Positions 22,702-31,778 of a DNA stretch of 41,388 nt are shown here, piece by piece; position 1 is the first letter of the stretch; every line of letters starts with the position of its first letter. The position numbers and the translations under genes are program-made. The DNA is from Flavobacteriales bacterium (lineage in GTDB: Bacteria; Bacteroidota; Bacteroidia; Flavobacteriales_F; PHOS-HE28), in assembly GCA_018057455.1 (NCBI GenBank), contig JAGPDT010000026.1, positions 1-41,388 on the forward strand, read 5' to 3'. The notes beneath the pieces were generated by a model. It saw only the letters and a program-made list of their open reading frames with translations. It made no database searches and was not told where the DNA came from.

Positions 22702-24804
22702 ATGCACCATGTGCTGGAAACGCCCATCGAGTACCTCAAGGGCGTAGGCCCCCAACGGGGCGAGCTGCTGCGCAAGGAACTGGGCATCGCCACCTTCGGC
22801 GACCTGCTGCTGCACTTCCCGTTCCGCCACGTGGACCGCACGCGTTTCAATGCCGTTGATGAGATCCGTGAAGAAGGGGAGGCCGTGCAACTGCGCGGCA
22901 TCCTCAAGCAGGTGCGCCTGGTGGGCGAGAAGCGCGCCCGCCGCCTCACCGCCAAACTGGTGGACCCCACCGGGACCGTTGAACTGGTCTGGTTCCAAGG
23001 CATTCGCTGGCTGCAACCCCTGTTGAAAGAGGGCGGCGAATACATCGTGTACGGCAAGCCCAACTTGTTCCGCGACCACTTCAGCCTGGTCCATCCGGAG
23101 ATCGAGGCGGCGGCCACCTGGGATGAAGGCGCGGCCACACCGCTCCAACCCGTGTACAGCACCACGGAGAAAGCCGCGGCCAAGGGCCTTAACAGCCGCG
23201 GCATCGGCAAGGTGATGCAGGCCCTGGTGCCCCAAGTGAAAGGCACCCTGGCCGAAACATTGACCGCGGACCTGGTGGCGCAACTGGGCGGCTTGAGGCG
23301 CGAAGAAGCCATCTTGGAAGTGCATTTCCCCCGCACCCGGGAGCGCTTGGACCAAGCCGTGCACCGATTGAAGTTCGAGGAGCTCTTCTTCATCCAGCTT
23401 CAGTTGCTCAAACAGAAGCAATTGTTGCAGCAGGACGTGAAGGGCAACGTCTTCGGCCTGGTGGGCGACTTGTTCAACGCATTCTATTCGCACCACCTGC
23501 CGTTCCAGCTCACCGAAGCACAGAAGCGCGTGGTGAAAGAGCTCCGCAAGGACATGGGCACCGGGCGGCAGATGAACCGCCTGCTGCAAGGCGATGTAGG
23601 CAGTGGCAAGACCCTGGTGGGCCTGTTGGCCATGCTGCTGGCCTTGGACAATGGCTTCCAAGCAGCACTGCTGGCCCCCACGGAGATCCTGGCCCAGCAG
23701 CACTACCGGGGCCTATCGCGTTTCCTGGAAGGCTTGCCCGTGCGTGTGCGCCTGCTCACCGGCAGCACCAAGGCGGCCGAACGCAAGAGCCTGCTCACGG
23801 CCCTGAAACTCGGGGAGGTGCACATCCTGGTGGGCACCCATGCCCTGCTGGAGGACCGGGTGGTGTTCCACAAGCTGGGCTTGGTGGTGATCGATGAACA
23901 ACACCGTTTCGGTGTGGCCCAGCGCGCCCGCATGCAGGCCAAGGCCGTGGTGCCGCCCCATGTGCTGGTGATGACCGCCACGCCCATTCCGCGCACCTTG
24001 GCCATGACACTCTATGGCGACCTGGATGTGAGCGTGATCGATGAGCTGCCACCGGGCCGCAAGCCCATCCGCACGGTGCACCGCACGGACCACGCGCGCA
24101 ATGCCGTGCTGGACTTCCTGGAGACGGAGGTGCGCAAGGGCAGGCAGGTGTACGTGGTGTACCCCTTGATCGAGGAAAGCGAGAAGAGCGACCTGAAGGA
24201 CGTGATGGACGGCTTCGAGAGCCTCTCCCGCCGGTTTCCGCTGCCCACCTATGCCGTGGGCATTGTGCACGGCCGCATGGAGCAGGAGGCCAAGGACTAT
24301 GAAATGGCCCGCTTCGTCAAAGGGGAGACCAACGTGCTGGTGGCCACCACCGTGATCGAGGTGGGCGTGGACGTGCCCAATGCCAGCGTGATGGTGGTGG
24401 AGAACGCGGAGCGCTTCGGCCTTTCGCAGCTGCACCAATTGCGCGGCCGCGTGGGGCGCGGGGCCGAGCACAGCTACTGCATTTTGATGACCGGCGACAA
24501 GCTGGGGAACGACAGCCGCACGCGCATCAAGACCATGGTGGACACCCAGGACGGTTTTGTGATCAGTGAGGTGGACCTGCGGCTGCGCGGCCCGGGCGAC
24601 ATCATGGGCACCCAGCAGAGCGGGTTGCCCAAGCTGCACTTGGCCGATCTGGTCAAGGACGCGGACTTGCTGCAACAAGCCAGGCGCGTGGCCCAACGGC
24701 TGCTGGACGAGGACCCGGAACTGCGCGACCCGCGCCATGGTGCCGTGGCCCGCACCTTGGCCGATCAGATGAAGGAAAAGACCGTGTGGGGCCGCATCGG
24801 CTAG
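22702..24804 (+). CDS. recG: ATP-dependent DNA helicase RecG
   Basis: A 700-residue branched-DNA translocase that remodels stalled replication forks and Holliday junctions. The N-terminal wedge domain begins VLETPIEYLKGVGPQRGELLRKELG. The helicase core has Walker A GDVGSGKT (297-304), TEILAQQHY, GTHALLED, the DEQH box (398-401), MTATPIPRTLAM, and the C-terminal motifs VATTVIEVGVDVPNAS and QLRGRVGRG. The RecG-specific tail GPGDIMGTQQSGLP is present. Length is normal. The stop shares the palindrome CTAG with the stop of the convergent gene. Confidence 0.97.
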   Translation: MHHVLETPIEYLKGVGPQRGELLRKELGIATFGDLLLHFPFRHVDRTRFNAVDEIREEGEAVQLRGILKQVRLVGEKRARRLTAKLVDPTGTVELVWFQGIRWLQPLLKEGGEYIVYGKPNLFRDHFSLVHPEIEAAATWDEGAATPLQPVYSTTEKAAAKGLNSRGIGKVMQALVPQVKGTLAETLTADLVAQLGGLRREEAILEVHFPRTRERLDQAVHRLKFEELFFIQLQLLKQKQLLQQDVKGNVFGLVGDLFNAFYSHHLPFQLTEAQKRVVKELRKDMGTGRQMNRLLQGDVGSGKTLVGLLAMLLALDNGFQAALLAPTEILAQQHYRGLSRFLEGLPVRVRLLTGSTKAAERKSLLTALKLGEVHILVGTHALLEDRVVFHKLGLVVIDEQHRFGVAQRARMQAKAVVPPHVLVMTATPIPRTLAMTLYGDLDVSVIDELPPGRKPIRTVHRTDHARNAVLDFLETEVRKGRQVYVVYPLIEESEKSDLKDVMDGFESLSRRFPLPTYAVGIVHGRMEQEAKDYEMARFVKGETNVLVATTVIEVGVDVPNASVMVVENAERFGLSQLHQLRGRVGRGAEHSYCILMTGDKLGNDSRTRIKTMVDTQDGFVISEVDLRLRGPGDIMGTQQSGLPKLHLADLVKDADLLQQARRVAQRLLDEDPELRDPRHGAVARTLADQMKEKTVWGRIG

Positions 24805-25529
24805 GCGCTACGCGGCAGGGGCCTGCTTCCGCCGCCGTCCAGCACATGCAGCAACGCACCCCGTGCCAACAGGGCCTGGCCTGCGGCATAGGGCACCATG
24901 ATCAGCAGCGGTGCGTGCTCCATCGGCATGCGGAAGCGGTTCCAGGCCAACAGGCTGTCCGAGCTGATGAACAGCAGCGCACCTGCCAGCACCAGCCAGA
25001 AGCTGCGGGGCCAGGTACGCCGGTACCGGAAGGCCGCCGCCATGCCCATGAGCGTGATCGCGCCCACATAGGCGATCACGGGGAGCTCCAGGCCTTGCTC
25101 CACGTGCGGCAGCAGGTCCCACGTGAAGAAGAAGGCGAAGGCCCCGATGCCCACGGCCAGGAGCACGGCCAAGGGCAAGCCGCTGAGGTCGCCCGCGTCC
25201 ATGATGTTCTGTATGAAGGCAAAGGCATAACAGAGCTGGGCCAGGAAGAATGCGCACAGGCCGATCAGGAAGTTGAAGTCGTCCAAGTAGGTGAACATCA
25301 ACGCCACATCACCGATCAACGAGAAGAACAGACCGGCCTGCACCAGCAGCGTGAAACGGTCGCCCACACGGCGGCTGTTGAGGTAGAACCACCCGGAGAG
25401 CACCACCATCAGCAGTGGTTTGCACACCAGTTCCATACCCTGCCAGCCGTTCACCTGGGCCAGGCAGGTGCCCACCAAGGCCAGCAGGTAGACGGTGCCG
25501 GCCAACGCTAGGTTCTTCTCCCGGTACAT
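24801..25529 (-). CDS. YhhN/TMEM86 family membrane protein (lysoplasmalogenase-like)
   Basis: A 242-residue protein with about eight membrane segments. The family features are KPLLMVVLSGWFY, QAGLFFSLIGDVALMF, LCAFFLAQLCYAFAF and the C-terminal LLFISSDSLLAWNRF with APLLIMVPYAAGQALL. Mammalian TMEM86B hydrolyses the vinyl-ether bond of lysoplasmalogens; the activity of most bacterial members is untested. The start MYREKNLAL precedes the first helix; the longer frame adds a non-hydrophobic extension. It overlaps recG by four bases, tail to tail. Confidence 0.85.
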   Translation of the reverse strand: MYREKNLALAGTVYLLALVGTCLAQVNGWQGMELVCKPLLMVVLSGWFYLNSRRVGDRFTLLVQAGLFFSLIGDVALMFTYLDDFNFLIGLCAFFLAQLCYAFAFIQNIMDAGDLSGLPLAVLLAVGIGAFAFFFTWDLLPHVEQGLELPVIAYVGAITLMGMAAAFRYRRTWPRSFWLVLAGALLFISSDSLLAWNRFRMPMEHAPLLIMVPYAAGQALLARGALLHVLDGGGSRPLPRSA

Positions 25530-25577
25530 GGAAGCGCCGAAGGTACACCAGCCGCAATCCGCATGGGCCACGGCACT

Positions 25578-26537
25578 TCAGGGGCCACCCTCCGGACGGA
25601 GGGCGGCCGCGGGTGGATCGCCCAGGTCCCAGGCCACGAGCGTCTTGTCGTCACTGGCGGTGACCACCGATGCGTTGCCCAGCCACAGCACGGCATTCAC
25701 GGAATAGCCGTGGCCGCCCGAAGCGCGGTCCAGGCGCCGTATGGGCTCGAAGGTATCCGCCTCCCACAGCTTGGCGGTCTTGTCCCGCGCGGCCGTGGCC
25801 AGCTTGGTCCCGTCCGGGCTGAAGGCGATCTGGTAGATGGTGTCCTTGTGCGCGGGGAATGCATGCAGCGGTTTGAAGCGCGCATCGGTGCGCCACAGGC
25901 GGAGGTGCCCGTCCTTGCCGCCGCTCACCAGCACGGGTTTGCCCGGGTGCCACGCCACGCTGTTGGCACCGATGGCATGGCCGGGCAGCGTGAATTGCTC
26001 GTTCATGGTGGTGCTGTCGAGGATGTGGATGCTGCCACCACCGCAGGCCACGGCGAGCCATTGGCCCGTTGGGTCCAGGGCAAGCCCGCGCACCTTTTCG
26101 TCGGTGAGGGGAATCTTGCGTTGGAGTGCGATCATTCCTGCGCCATCCGGGCCGGTGGCCCAAACGGAAAGGGAGCCATCGCCACCAGCTACGGCAAGCC
26201 GCCCTGCGGGAAGGTCCGTGATGCCGAAGATGCCTTTGACATGGGCGCGTTCCAGCCGGAGTTCCGCGTGGCGGGCGGGGTGCACCACATGCAGGCCGCC
26301 GTCTTCATCACCGAGGTACAGCAGGCCGTCCGGCGATCGGTGCAAGGCGAAGATGGCGCGGTCCGACTTGGCCAGCACCACACCGTTGGCGGGGTCCTTG
26401 AGGTTCCAGCGCACCACTTGGCCATCGCCGCCCGCACTGAGGAAATGGTCTTGCTCCGCAGCGGCATGCAAGGCATATACCGCGCCCCGGTGGCCGGTGA
26501 AGCGGGCGGTGCCGGGGAACGGCTTGGTGAGGGGCAT
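25578..26537 (-). CDS. WD40-repeat protein
   Basis: A 319-residue protein made of about seven WD40 blades: GHRGAVYALH with DGQVVRWNL, DGSLSVWAT, GGSIHILDS, GHAIGANSVAWHPGKPVLVSG with DGHLRLWRT, HKDTIYQIAFSPDGTKLATA with DKTAKLWEA, and DDKTLVAWDL at the end. There is no signal peptide, so it is probably a cytoplasmic protein-binding propeller. The start MPLTKPFPG is the first ATG before the first blade. Partners are unknown. Confidence 0.85.
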   Translation of the reverse strand: MPLTKPFPGTARFTGHRGAVYALHAAAEQDHFLSAGGDGQVVRWNLKDPANGVVLAKSDRAIFALHRSPDGLLYLGDEDGGLHVVHPARHAELRLERAHVKGIFGITDLPAGRLAVAGGDGSLSVWATGPDGAGMIALQRKIPLTDEKVRGLALDPTGQWLAVACGGGSIHILDSTTMNEQFTLPGHAIGANSVAWHPGKPVLVSGGKDGHLRLWRTDARFKPLHAFPAHKDTIYQIAFSPDGTKLATAARDKTAKLWEADTFEPIRRLDRASGGHGYSVNAVLWLGNASVVTASDDKTLVAWDLGDPPAAALRPEGGP

Positions 26538-26718
26538 GGCGCAAGGTACAAGGCTTGCACGGGAACCCCTTGCGGATGATGCATCCTTACGTGCCGGACC
26601 ACGGGGAAGGAAATGGAGCGGATGAGCCGGACCTGCCAACGTTCTGATGAGCCGTTCATGTGATCATGGCTCGTGGAAGCCATTCCCTTCGCACCTTGGC
26701 CCCTCGAACCCCCATCCC

Positions 26719-27621
26719 ATGGAATTGATCATCGACGGACTGAGCAAGACATACGGCAACGGCGTGAAGGCGCTGGACAGCGTGAGCCTGCACATCCCCA
26801 CGGGCATGTTCGGCCTGCTGGGCCCCAATGGCGCAGGCAAGAGCACCTTGATGCGCATACTGGCCACGCTGCAGGAAGCGGATGCCGGCACGGTGAAGCT
26901 TGCCGGGAACGGGACGGAGATAGACGTGCTGAAGCAAAAGGATGCCGTGCGGCGCACCTTGGGCTACCTGCCGCAGGAGTTCGGCGTATACCCCAAGGTG
27001 GGGGCCTACGAGATGCTGGACCATATTGCCCTGCTGAAGGGCGTGACGGTGAAGGGCGAGCGCAAGGCACTGGTGGAGGCCTTGCTGCAAAAGGTGAATC
27101 TGTGGGACCAGCGCAAGCGCAGGCTCAGCGGGTTCAGCGGTGGGATGAAGCAGCGCTTCGGCATTGCGCAGTGCCTGATCGGTTCGCCCAAGCTCATCAT
27201 CGTGGACGAACCCACGGCGGGCCTGGACCCCGGAGAGCGCAACCGCTTCTACAACCTGCTCACGGAGATCGGGGAGAACGTGGTGGTGATCCTGAGCACG
27301 CACATCGTGCAGGACGTGAAGGAACTGTGCCGCAACATGGCCATCATCAACCGAGGGCGGGTGCTCTACGCCGGTCCGCCCGACGAATCCCTGCGGGAGA
27401 TCCAGGGCAAGGTGTGGGAAAAACGCATCGCCAAGAGCGAACTTGAAGGGTATGCCGCCAGCGGCCAGCTGATCAGCAACCGCCTGGTGGCCGGGGTGCC
27501 GGTGATCCACCTGCTCAGCGATGCGCGGCCGGCCGATGGGTTCGAGGCCGTGGAGCCCGGCCTGGAGGACGTCTTCTTCGGGGCCATCAACCGCAGCAAC
27601 ACCCGCACCCCTGCCCAATGA
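26719..27621 (+). CDS. ABC transporter ATP-binding protein
   Basis: A 300-residue ABC ATPase: Walker A GPNGAGKST (35-43), Q-loop near LPQEFGVYP (84-92), signature FSGGM (139-143), Walker B and D-loop LIIVDEPTAGLD with D163 and E164, and the switch histidine in ILSTHIVQD. The C-terminal 80 residues are a regulatory extension. The start was set at MELIIDG, right before the ABC fold. It overlaps the following permease-peptidase gene by ATGA, so the two form one ABC-2 type exporter. Confidence 0.93.
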   Translation: MELIIDGLSKTYGNGVKALDSVSLHIPTGMFGLLGPNGAGKSTLMRILATLQEADAGTVKLAGNGTEIDVLKQKDAVRRTLGYLPQEFGVYPKVGAYEMLDHIALLKGVTVKGERKALVEALLQKVNLWDQRKRRLSGFSGGMKQRFGIAQCLIGSPKLIIVDEPTAGLDPGERNRFYNLLTEIGENVVVILSTHIVQDVKELCRNMAIINRGRVLYAGPPDESLREIQGKVWEKRIAKSELEGYAASGQLISNRLVAGVPVIHLLSDARPADGFEAVEPGLEDVFFGAINRSNTRTPAQ

Positions 27622-30600
27622 CCCGGCGCTTCTTCCTCTTTGAAGTGCGCTATTGGCTCAGGCAGCCCATGGTGTACATCTTCCTGCTCATCCTGGGCTT
27701 GCTGCCCTTCTTCGCGGTGATCTCCGACAACGTGCAGATCGGGGGCGGCGTGGGCAACGTGTACAAGAACGCGCCGTTCGTGGCCTATCAGTTCTACGGG
27801 GCCATGTCCTTCCTGGCCATCCTCATGGTGGCGGCCTTCGTGAATGCCACGGCCATCCGGGACTTCACCAGCGATTCCGCGCAGATCATCTTCTCCACCC
27901 CGGTGCGCAAGTACAGCTACCTGGTGGGGAAATTCCTGGGCAGCACGTTCATGGCATCGCTGCCCCTGTTGGGTGTTTCACTGGGTATCGTGCTGGGCAG
28001 TTGGTGGCCTTCGGTGGACCCCCTGCGCGTGGGCCCCAACCAGCTGCTGCCGCATCTGGAGGCCTTCCTGGTGGTGGCTCTGCCCAATATCCTCTTCTCC
28101 GCCGCCATCATCTTCGCCGTGGCCATCCTCATGCGCTCCACCATGGCCTCGTTCATCACGGCCATCGTGCTCTTCGTGGGCTACTCCGTGGCCGGCACGT
28201 TCATGAGCGACATGGAGAACCAGTACCTGGCCTCGCTGCTGGACCCGTTCGGCAGTGCGGCCATGGACCACATCACCAAGTACTGGTCCGTTGAGGACAA
28301 GAACGCCCTGCTGTTGCCCTTGAACGGGGTACTGCTGTGGAACCGCCTGATCTGGACCGGTGTGGCACTGCTGGTTTTCCTCTTCGGCTACCACCGCTTC
28401 CGCTTCACCGACCGGGCACAGCGCGCCAAGGCAGCGGATGCCGATGAGCAGGCTCCCGTGGCCATCAGTGCACAGCCCTTGCCCTCCGTGCAGCTCCACC
28501 ACGGCCGCGCTGCCCGTCGGGCACACTTCGCCGCCCTCTTCCGGACCGACTTCATGGGCATGCTCACCAGCACGCCTTTCATCATCATCATGGGGCTGGG
28601 CCTGGTGCAGTTGTTCGTTTCGCTCGGTTTCGTCACCAGCATGTACGGCAACACCACTTATCCGGTGACCTACAGCGTGGCCGACCTCATGCAGGGGTCG
28701 CTTTCCATCTACCTCTTGATCATCGTGGCCTTCTACGGAGGGCAGCTCATTTGGAAGGAACGGGACCCCAAAGTGGACGGGATCACCAATGCACTGCCCA
28801 TGGCCACGGGCACCGGCTTGTTGGCCAAGGCCGCCGCGCTCGCGGGCATTGTGCTGGTGGTGCACCTCCTGGCGTTCGGCGCAGGGGTGGTCACGCAGCT
28901 GCTCAACGGGTATACCCGCCTGCAGCCCATGGTCTACCTGGCCTACTTCGTGCTGCCGGGCACCTTGGTCTATGCGGGCTGGGCCGCCATGGCCATCCTG
29001 GTGCATGTGCTGGTGAACAACAAGTACTTGGGCTATTTCTTCTTCATTGTCCTGTTCGTGGTGAACATTTTCGGGTGGCGCGCGCTGGACGTGGCCTCCA
29101 ACCTGGTGCTCTTCAACAGTTCATCCGGCCTGGTCTATTCGGACATGAACGGCTTCGGACCCTATCTCAAGGGCTGGCTCTTCTTCCGGTCCTACTGGTT
29201 GCTGGTGGCCCTGGTGCTGCTGTACCTGGCCTACCTGTTCGTGGTGCGCGGCAACGATACCGCGTGGCGCTGGCGCTTCCGCCATGCTGCGGCACGCCTG
29301 CGGGGAACAAGGCCCCTGGCCATCATCCTCTTCGGGGGGTGGGCGGCCTTGGGCGCAGTGGGCGTATACAACACCAAGGTCCTCAATACCTACCAGACCG
29401 GTGAGGAAGTGGAGCAGCTCCAAGTGCGGTATGAGCAGGAGTACAAACGGTTCGAGCACATGGCCCAACCGCACTTCCTGGACCTGGAATACCACATCGA
29501 GCTCGATCCGCAAGCACGGTCCATCGGCTATACCACGGACATCGTGCTCAAAAACAGGTCCGCCGAAGCCATCGACACGCTGTACTTCAATGTGCCGCGG
29601 AGGATGAACGTGGTGATGGACATCCCTGGCGCGGTGCTGGTGCTCAACGACAGTGCCCTCGACCAGCGGATGTACCGCTTGGCCAGGCCGATGATGCCGG
29701 GCGACAGCTTGGCCCTTGCCGTGAAGGGCGGATGGCGCCCCAAGGGGATCTCCAACAACGTGGAGTTCACCTCCATCGTGCAGAACGGAAGCTTCTTCAA
29801 CAACATGGACCTGATCCCCTCCATCGGGTATGATCCCGGCGGGGAGCTGATCGACCCGGAGAAACGCCGCAAGCACAAGCTGCCGCCCAATGAACGCATG
29901 CCCAAGCTGGGCGCCGACCCGGCCAAGCGCATGGACAACTACCTGCTGCGGTACAGCGATTGGGTCCATGTGCGCACCACCATCGGCACGGCCCCGGACC
30001 AGATCGCCATCGCACCGGGCTCGTTGAAGAAGGAATGGGTGGCGGACGGCAAGCGCTGGTTCACGTATGAACTCGACTACAAGGCGCTCAACTTCTATTC
30101 CTTCATGAGCGCGCGGTACGAGGTGGCCCGCGAAACGTGGAAGGACCCGCATGGCAACGCCCCTGACGTGGCCTTGGAGGTATACTACCAGAAGGAGCAC
30201 GGGGTGAACGTGCCACGCATGCTGAATTCCATGCACAAGTCACTGGACTACTACACGGCGCACTTCGGGCCCTACCGCCAGCGGCAGGCACGCATCATCG
30301 AGTTCCCCCGCTATGCATCGTTCGCCCAGGCCTTCCCGGGCACCATGCCCTACAGCGAAGGCATCGGCTTCATCACCGACCTCACCGCGGATGAGGACAT
30401 CGACATGGTGTTCTACGTGGTGGCGCATGAAATGGGCCACCAATGGTGGGCACACCAGGTGATCGGGGCCAAGATGCAAGGGGCCACGCTGCTCAGCGAA
30501 AGCATGGCCCAATACGCCGCCCTGATGGTGATGGAAAAAGAGTACGGCAAGGACCACATGCGCAAGTTCCTGAAGTACGAGGGTGACAAGTACCAGAATG

Positions 30601-31229
30601 CACGCGGCACCGAGGCCATCGGGGAAACACCGCTGCTCGCCGTGGAGAACCAGGGCTACATCCATTACAACAAGGGCAGCGTGATGCTCTACAACCTGCG
30701 CAGTTTCCTGGGCGAGGACACCCTCAACAAGGCGTTCCGGGCACTGGTCGACAGCTTCGGCTATGCCGAACCGCCCTGGCCGACCGCGCTGGACTGGTAC
30801 CGTGAAGTGGACCGGGTCACACCCGACAGCCTGAAGTACCTCCTGGAGGACGACATCAAGTACATCACGCTGTACAACAGCAAGGTGATCGAGGCCAAGG
30901 GCGTGATGAACCCCGACAGCACGTGGACCGTGACCATGAAGCTCACGGCCGAAAAGGAGCACGCCGATTCATTGGGCAAGGGCACACCGGTGCTGATGGA
31001 TGACTGGATGGACCTGGCCGTTGAGCGTTGGCCGAGCTTCGGCAAGGACAAGGCGCTGAACGATGTGCCGCTGGTGCAGCAACGCGTGAAGCTCCACACC
31101 GGCGAGAACAAGTTCACCTTCACCGTCGCGGGCAAGCCATCGGCGGTGGTCATCGATCCGGACCAGCTCTTCTTCGACCGCCACCCGGACGACAACCGGA
31201 TGCGCGTGGATACAGGGGAGAAGAACTGA
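27618..31229 (+). CDS. ABC-2 permease fused to an M1 family aminopeptidase
   Basis: A 1203-residue fusion. Residues about 1-280 and 310-580 are two sets of roughly six membrane helices, each like an ABC-2 permease (FEVRYWLRQPMVYIFLLIL at the start; FRTDFMGMLTSTPFIIIMGL in the second). From about 600 a large non-membrane part carries an M1 zinc peptidase domain with H937-EMG-H941 and a glutamate at 961 (LLSESMAQY). The spacing between HExxH and Glu is 19, one more than the usual 18. Such fusions occur in Bacteroidota; the substrate is unknown. The ATPase directly upstream supplies energy. The peptidase may act on an exported or periplasmic peptide. Confidence 0.93.
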   Translation: MTRRFFLFEVRYWLRQPMVYIFLLILGLLPFFAVISDNVQIGGGVGNVYKNAPFVAYQFYGAMSFLAILMVAAFVNATAIRDFTSDSAQIIFSTPVRKYSYLVGKFLGSTFMASLPLLGVSLGIVLGSWWPSVDPLRVGPNQLLPHLEAFLVVALPNILFSAAIIFAVAILMRSTMASFITAIVLFVGYSVAGTFMSDMENQYLASLLDPFGSAAMDHITKYWSVEDKNALLLPLNGVLLWNRLIWTGVALLVFLFGYHRFRFTDRAQRAKAADADEQAPVAISAQPLPSVQLHHGRAARRAHFAALFRTDFMGMLTSTPFIIIMGLGLVQLFVSLGFVTSMYGNTTYPVTYSVADLMQGSLSIYLLIIVAFYGGQLIWKERDPKVDGITNALPMATGTGLLAKAAALAGIVLVVHLLAFGAGVVTQLLNGYTRLQPMVYLAYFVLPGTLVYAGWAAMAILVHVLVNNKYLGYFFFIVLFVVNIFGWRALDVASNLVLFNSSSGLVYSDMNGFGPYLKGWLFFRSYWLLVALVLLYLAYLFVVRGNDTAWRWRFRHAAARLRGTRPLAIILFGGWAALGAVGVYNTKVLNTYQTGEEVEQLQVRYEQEYKRFEHMAQPHFLDLEYHIELDPQARSIGYTTDIVLKNRSAEAIDTLYFNVPRRMNVVMDIPGAVLVLNDSALDQRMYRLARPMMPGDSLALAVKGGWRPKGISNNVEFTSIVQNGSFFNNMDLIPSIGYDPGGELIDPEKRRKHKLPPNERMPKLGADPAKRMDNYLLRYSDWVHVRTTIGTAPDQIAIAPGSLKKEWVADGKRWFTYELDYKALNFYSFMSARYEVARETWKDPHGNAPDVALEVYYQKEHGVNVPRMLNSMHKSLDYYTAHFGPYRQRQARIIEFPRYASFAQAFPGTMPYSEGIGFITDLTADEDIDMVFYVVAHEMGHQWWAHQVIGAKMQGATLLSESMAQYAALMVMEKEYGKDHMRKFLKYEGDKYQNARGTEAIGETPLLAVENQGYIHYNKGSVMLYNLRSFLGEDTLNKAFRALVDSFGYAEPPWPTALDWYREVDRVTPDSLKYLLEDDIKYITLYNSKVIEAKGVMNPDSTWTVTMKLTAEKEHADSLGKGTPVLMDDWMDLAVERWPSFGKDKALNDVPLVQQRVKLHTGENKFTFTVAGKPSAVVIDPDQLFFDRHPDDNRMRVDTGEKN

Positions 31230-31479
31230 ACAGGTCGCTTCGGAAAGGTCACGGCCCACCGGGCCAGGCAATCCTAGGCGGGATTCCCTGAGTGGCTGGA
31301 TCCGGTGGGACAGGGCCACCCGTGGCCGTGTATGGACCGGGTGCATCCCCGTGGTCCCCGATGCCCGTGGAGGGCCGTGCGCCTGCCCGGTAAGGCCATG
31401 GCCCGCGGCAGGCGCGGCCGGCAGCCCCAAGGCCGGGCCCGGTCATGCAGAACAGGGCGGCCGGATCCGTGCAGGCGGT
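31230..31479. other. GC-rich intergenic stretch without a gene
   Basis: About 250 bp between the ABC-peptidase gene and the B12 operon promoter. It contains short inverted pairs such as AATCC/GGATT at about 31269-31285 that could end transcription from the left. No reading frame with protein-like composition was seen. Confidence 0.5.
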
Positions 31480-31487
31480 TATCTTTG
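31480..31487 (+). promoter_or_regulatory. Candidate -7 promoter element of the B12 operon
   Basis: TATCTTTG fits TAnnTTTG exactly and lies just upstream of the cobalamin riboswitch, so the RNA would begin at about 31493 and carry the whole aptamer. Confidence 0.6.
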
Positions 31488-31499
31488 CCGCGCTGATGA

Positions 31500-31656
31500 T
31501 CCCCGGCGTCATAACCGGGGCCAAGAGGGAACCAGGTGCGATTCCTGGGCTTTTCCTGAAGCTGTAAGCCTGTGAACCGATCCGGCACGAAGCCACTGCC
31601 CCCCGCAAGGAGGGCGGGAAGGCGCCGGGGAGGGGGCGAGCCAGAAGACCTGTCAC
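31500..31656 (+). promoter_or_regulatory. Adenosylcobalamin (B12) riboswitch
   Basis: The cobalamin aptamer is recognised by its conserved pieces in order: GGTGCGATTCCTGGGC, CTGTAAGCC, the core GAAGCCACTG, GGGAAGGCGCC, and the B12 box GAGCCAGAAGACCTG at 31638-31652. A further hairpin, TGCTTT paired with AAAGCA (31672-31677 and 31685-31690), lies in the expression platform about 90 bp before the first start codon. In this class ligand binding lowers expression, so the operon should be on when B12 is scarce. Confidence 0.93.
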
Positions 31657-31778
31657 CAGCGCAAGGGAGTTTGCTTTCAGGAGAAAAGCAGGCCCATGGC
31701 GCAGGTACCGTGCGCCTTTGGCCCGTTCATCCTGGAAGCTGTTTGGAACGAACAGCGAATTCAACAAACCAGAAAAGG

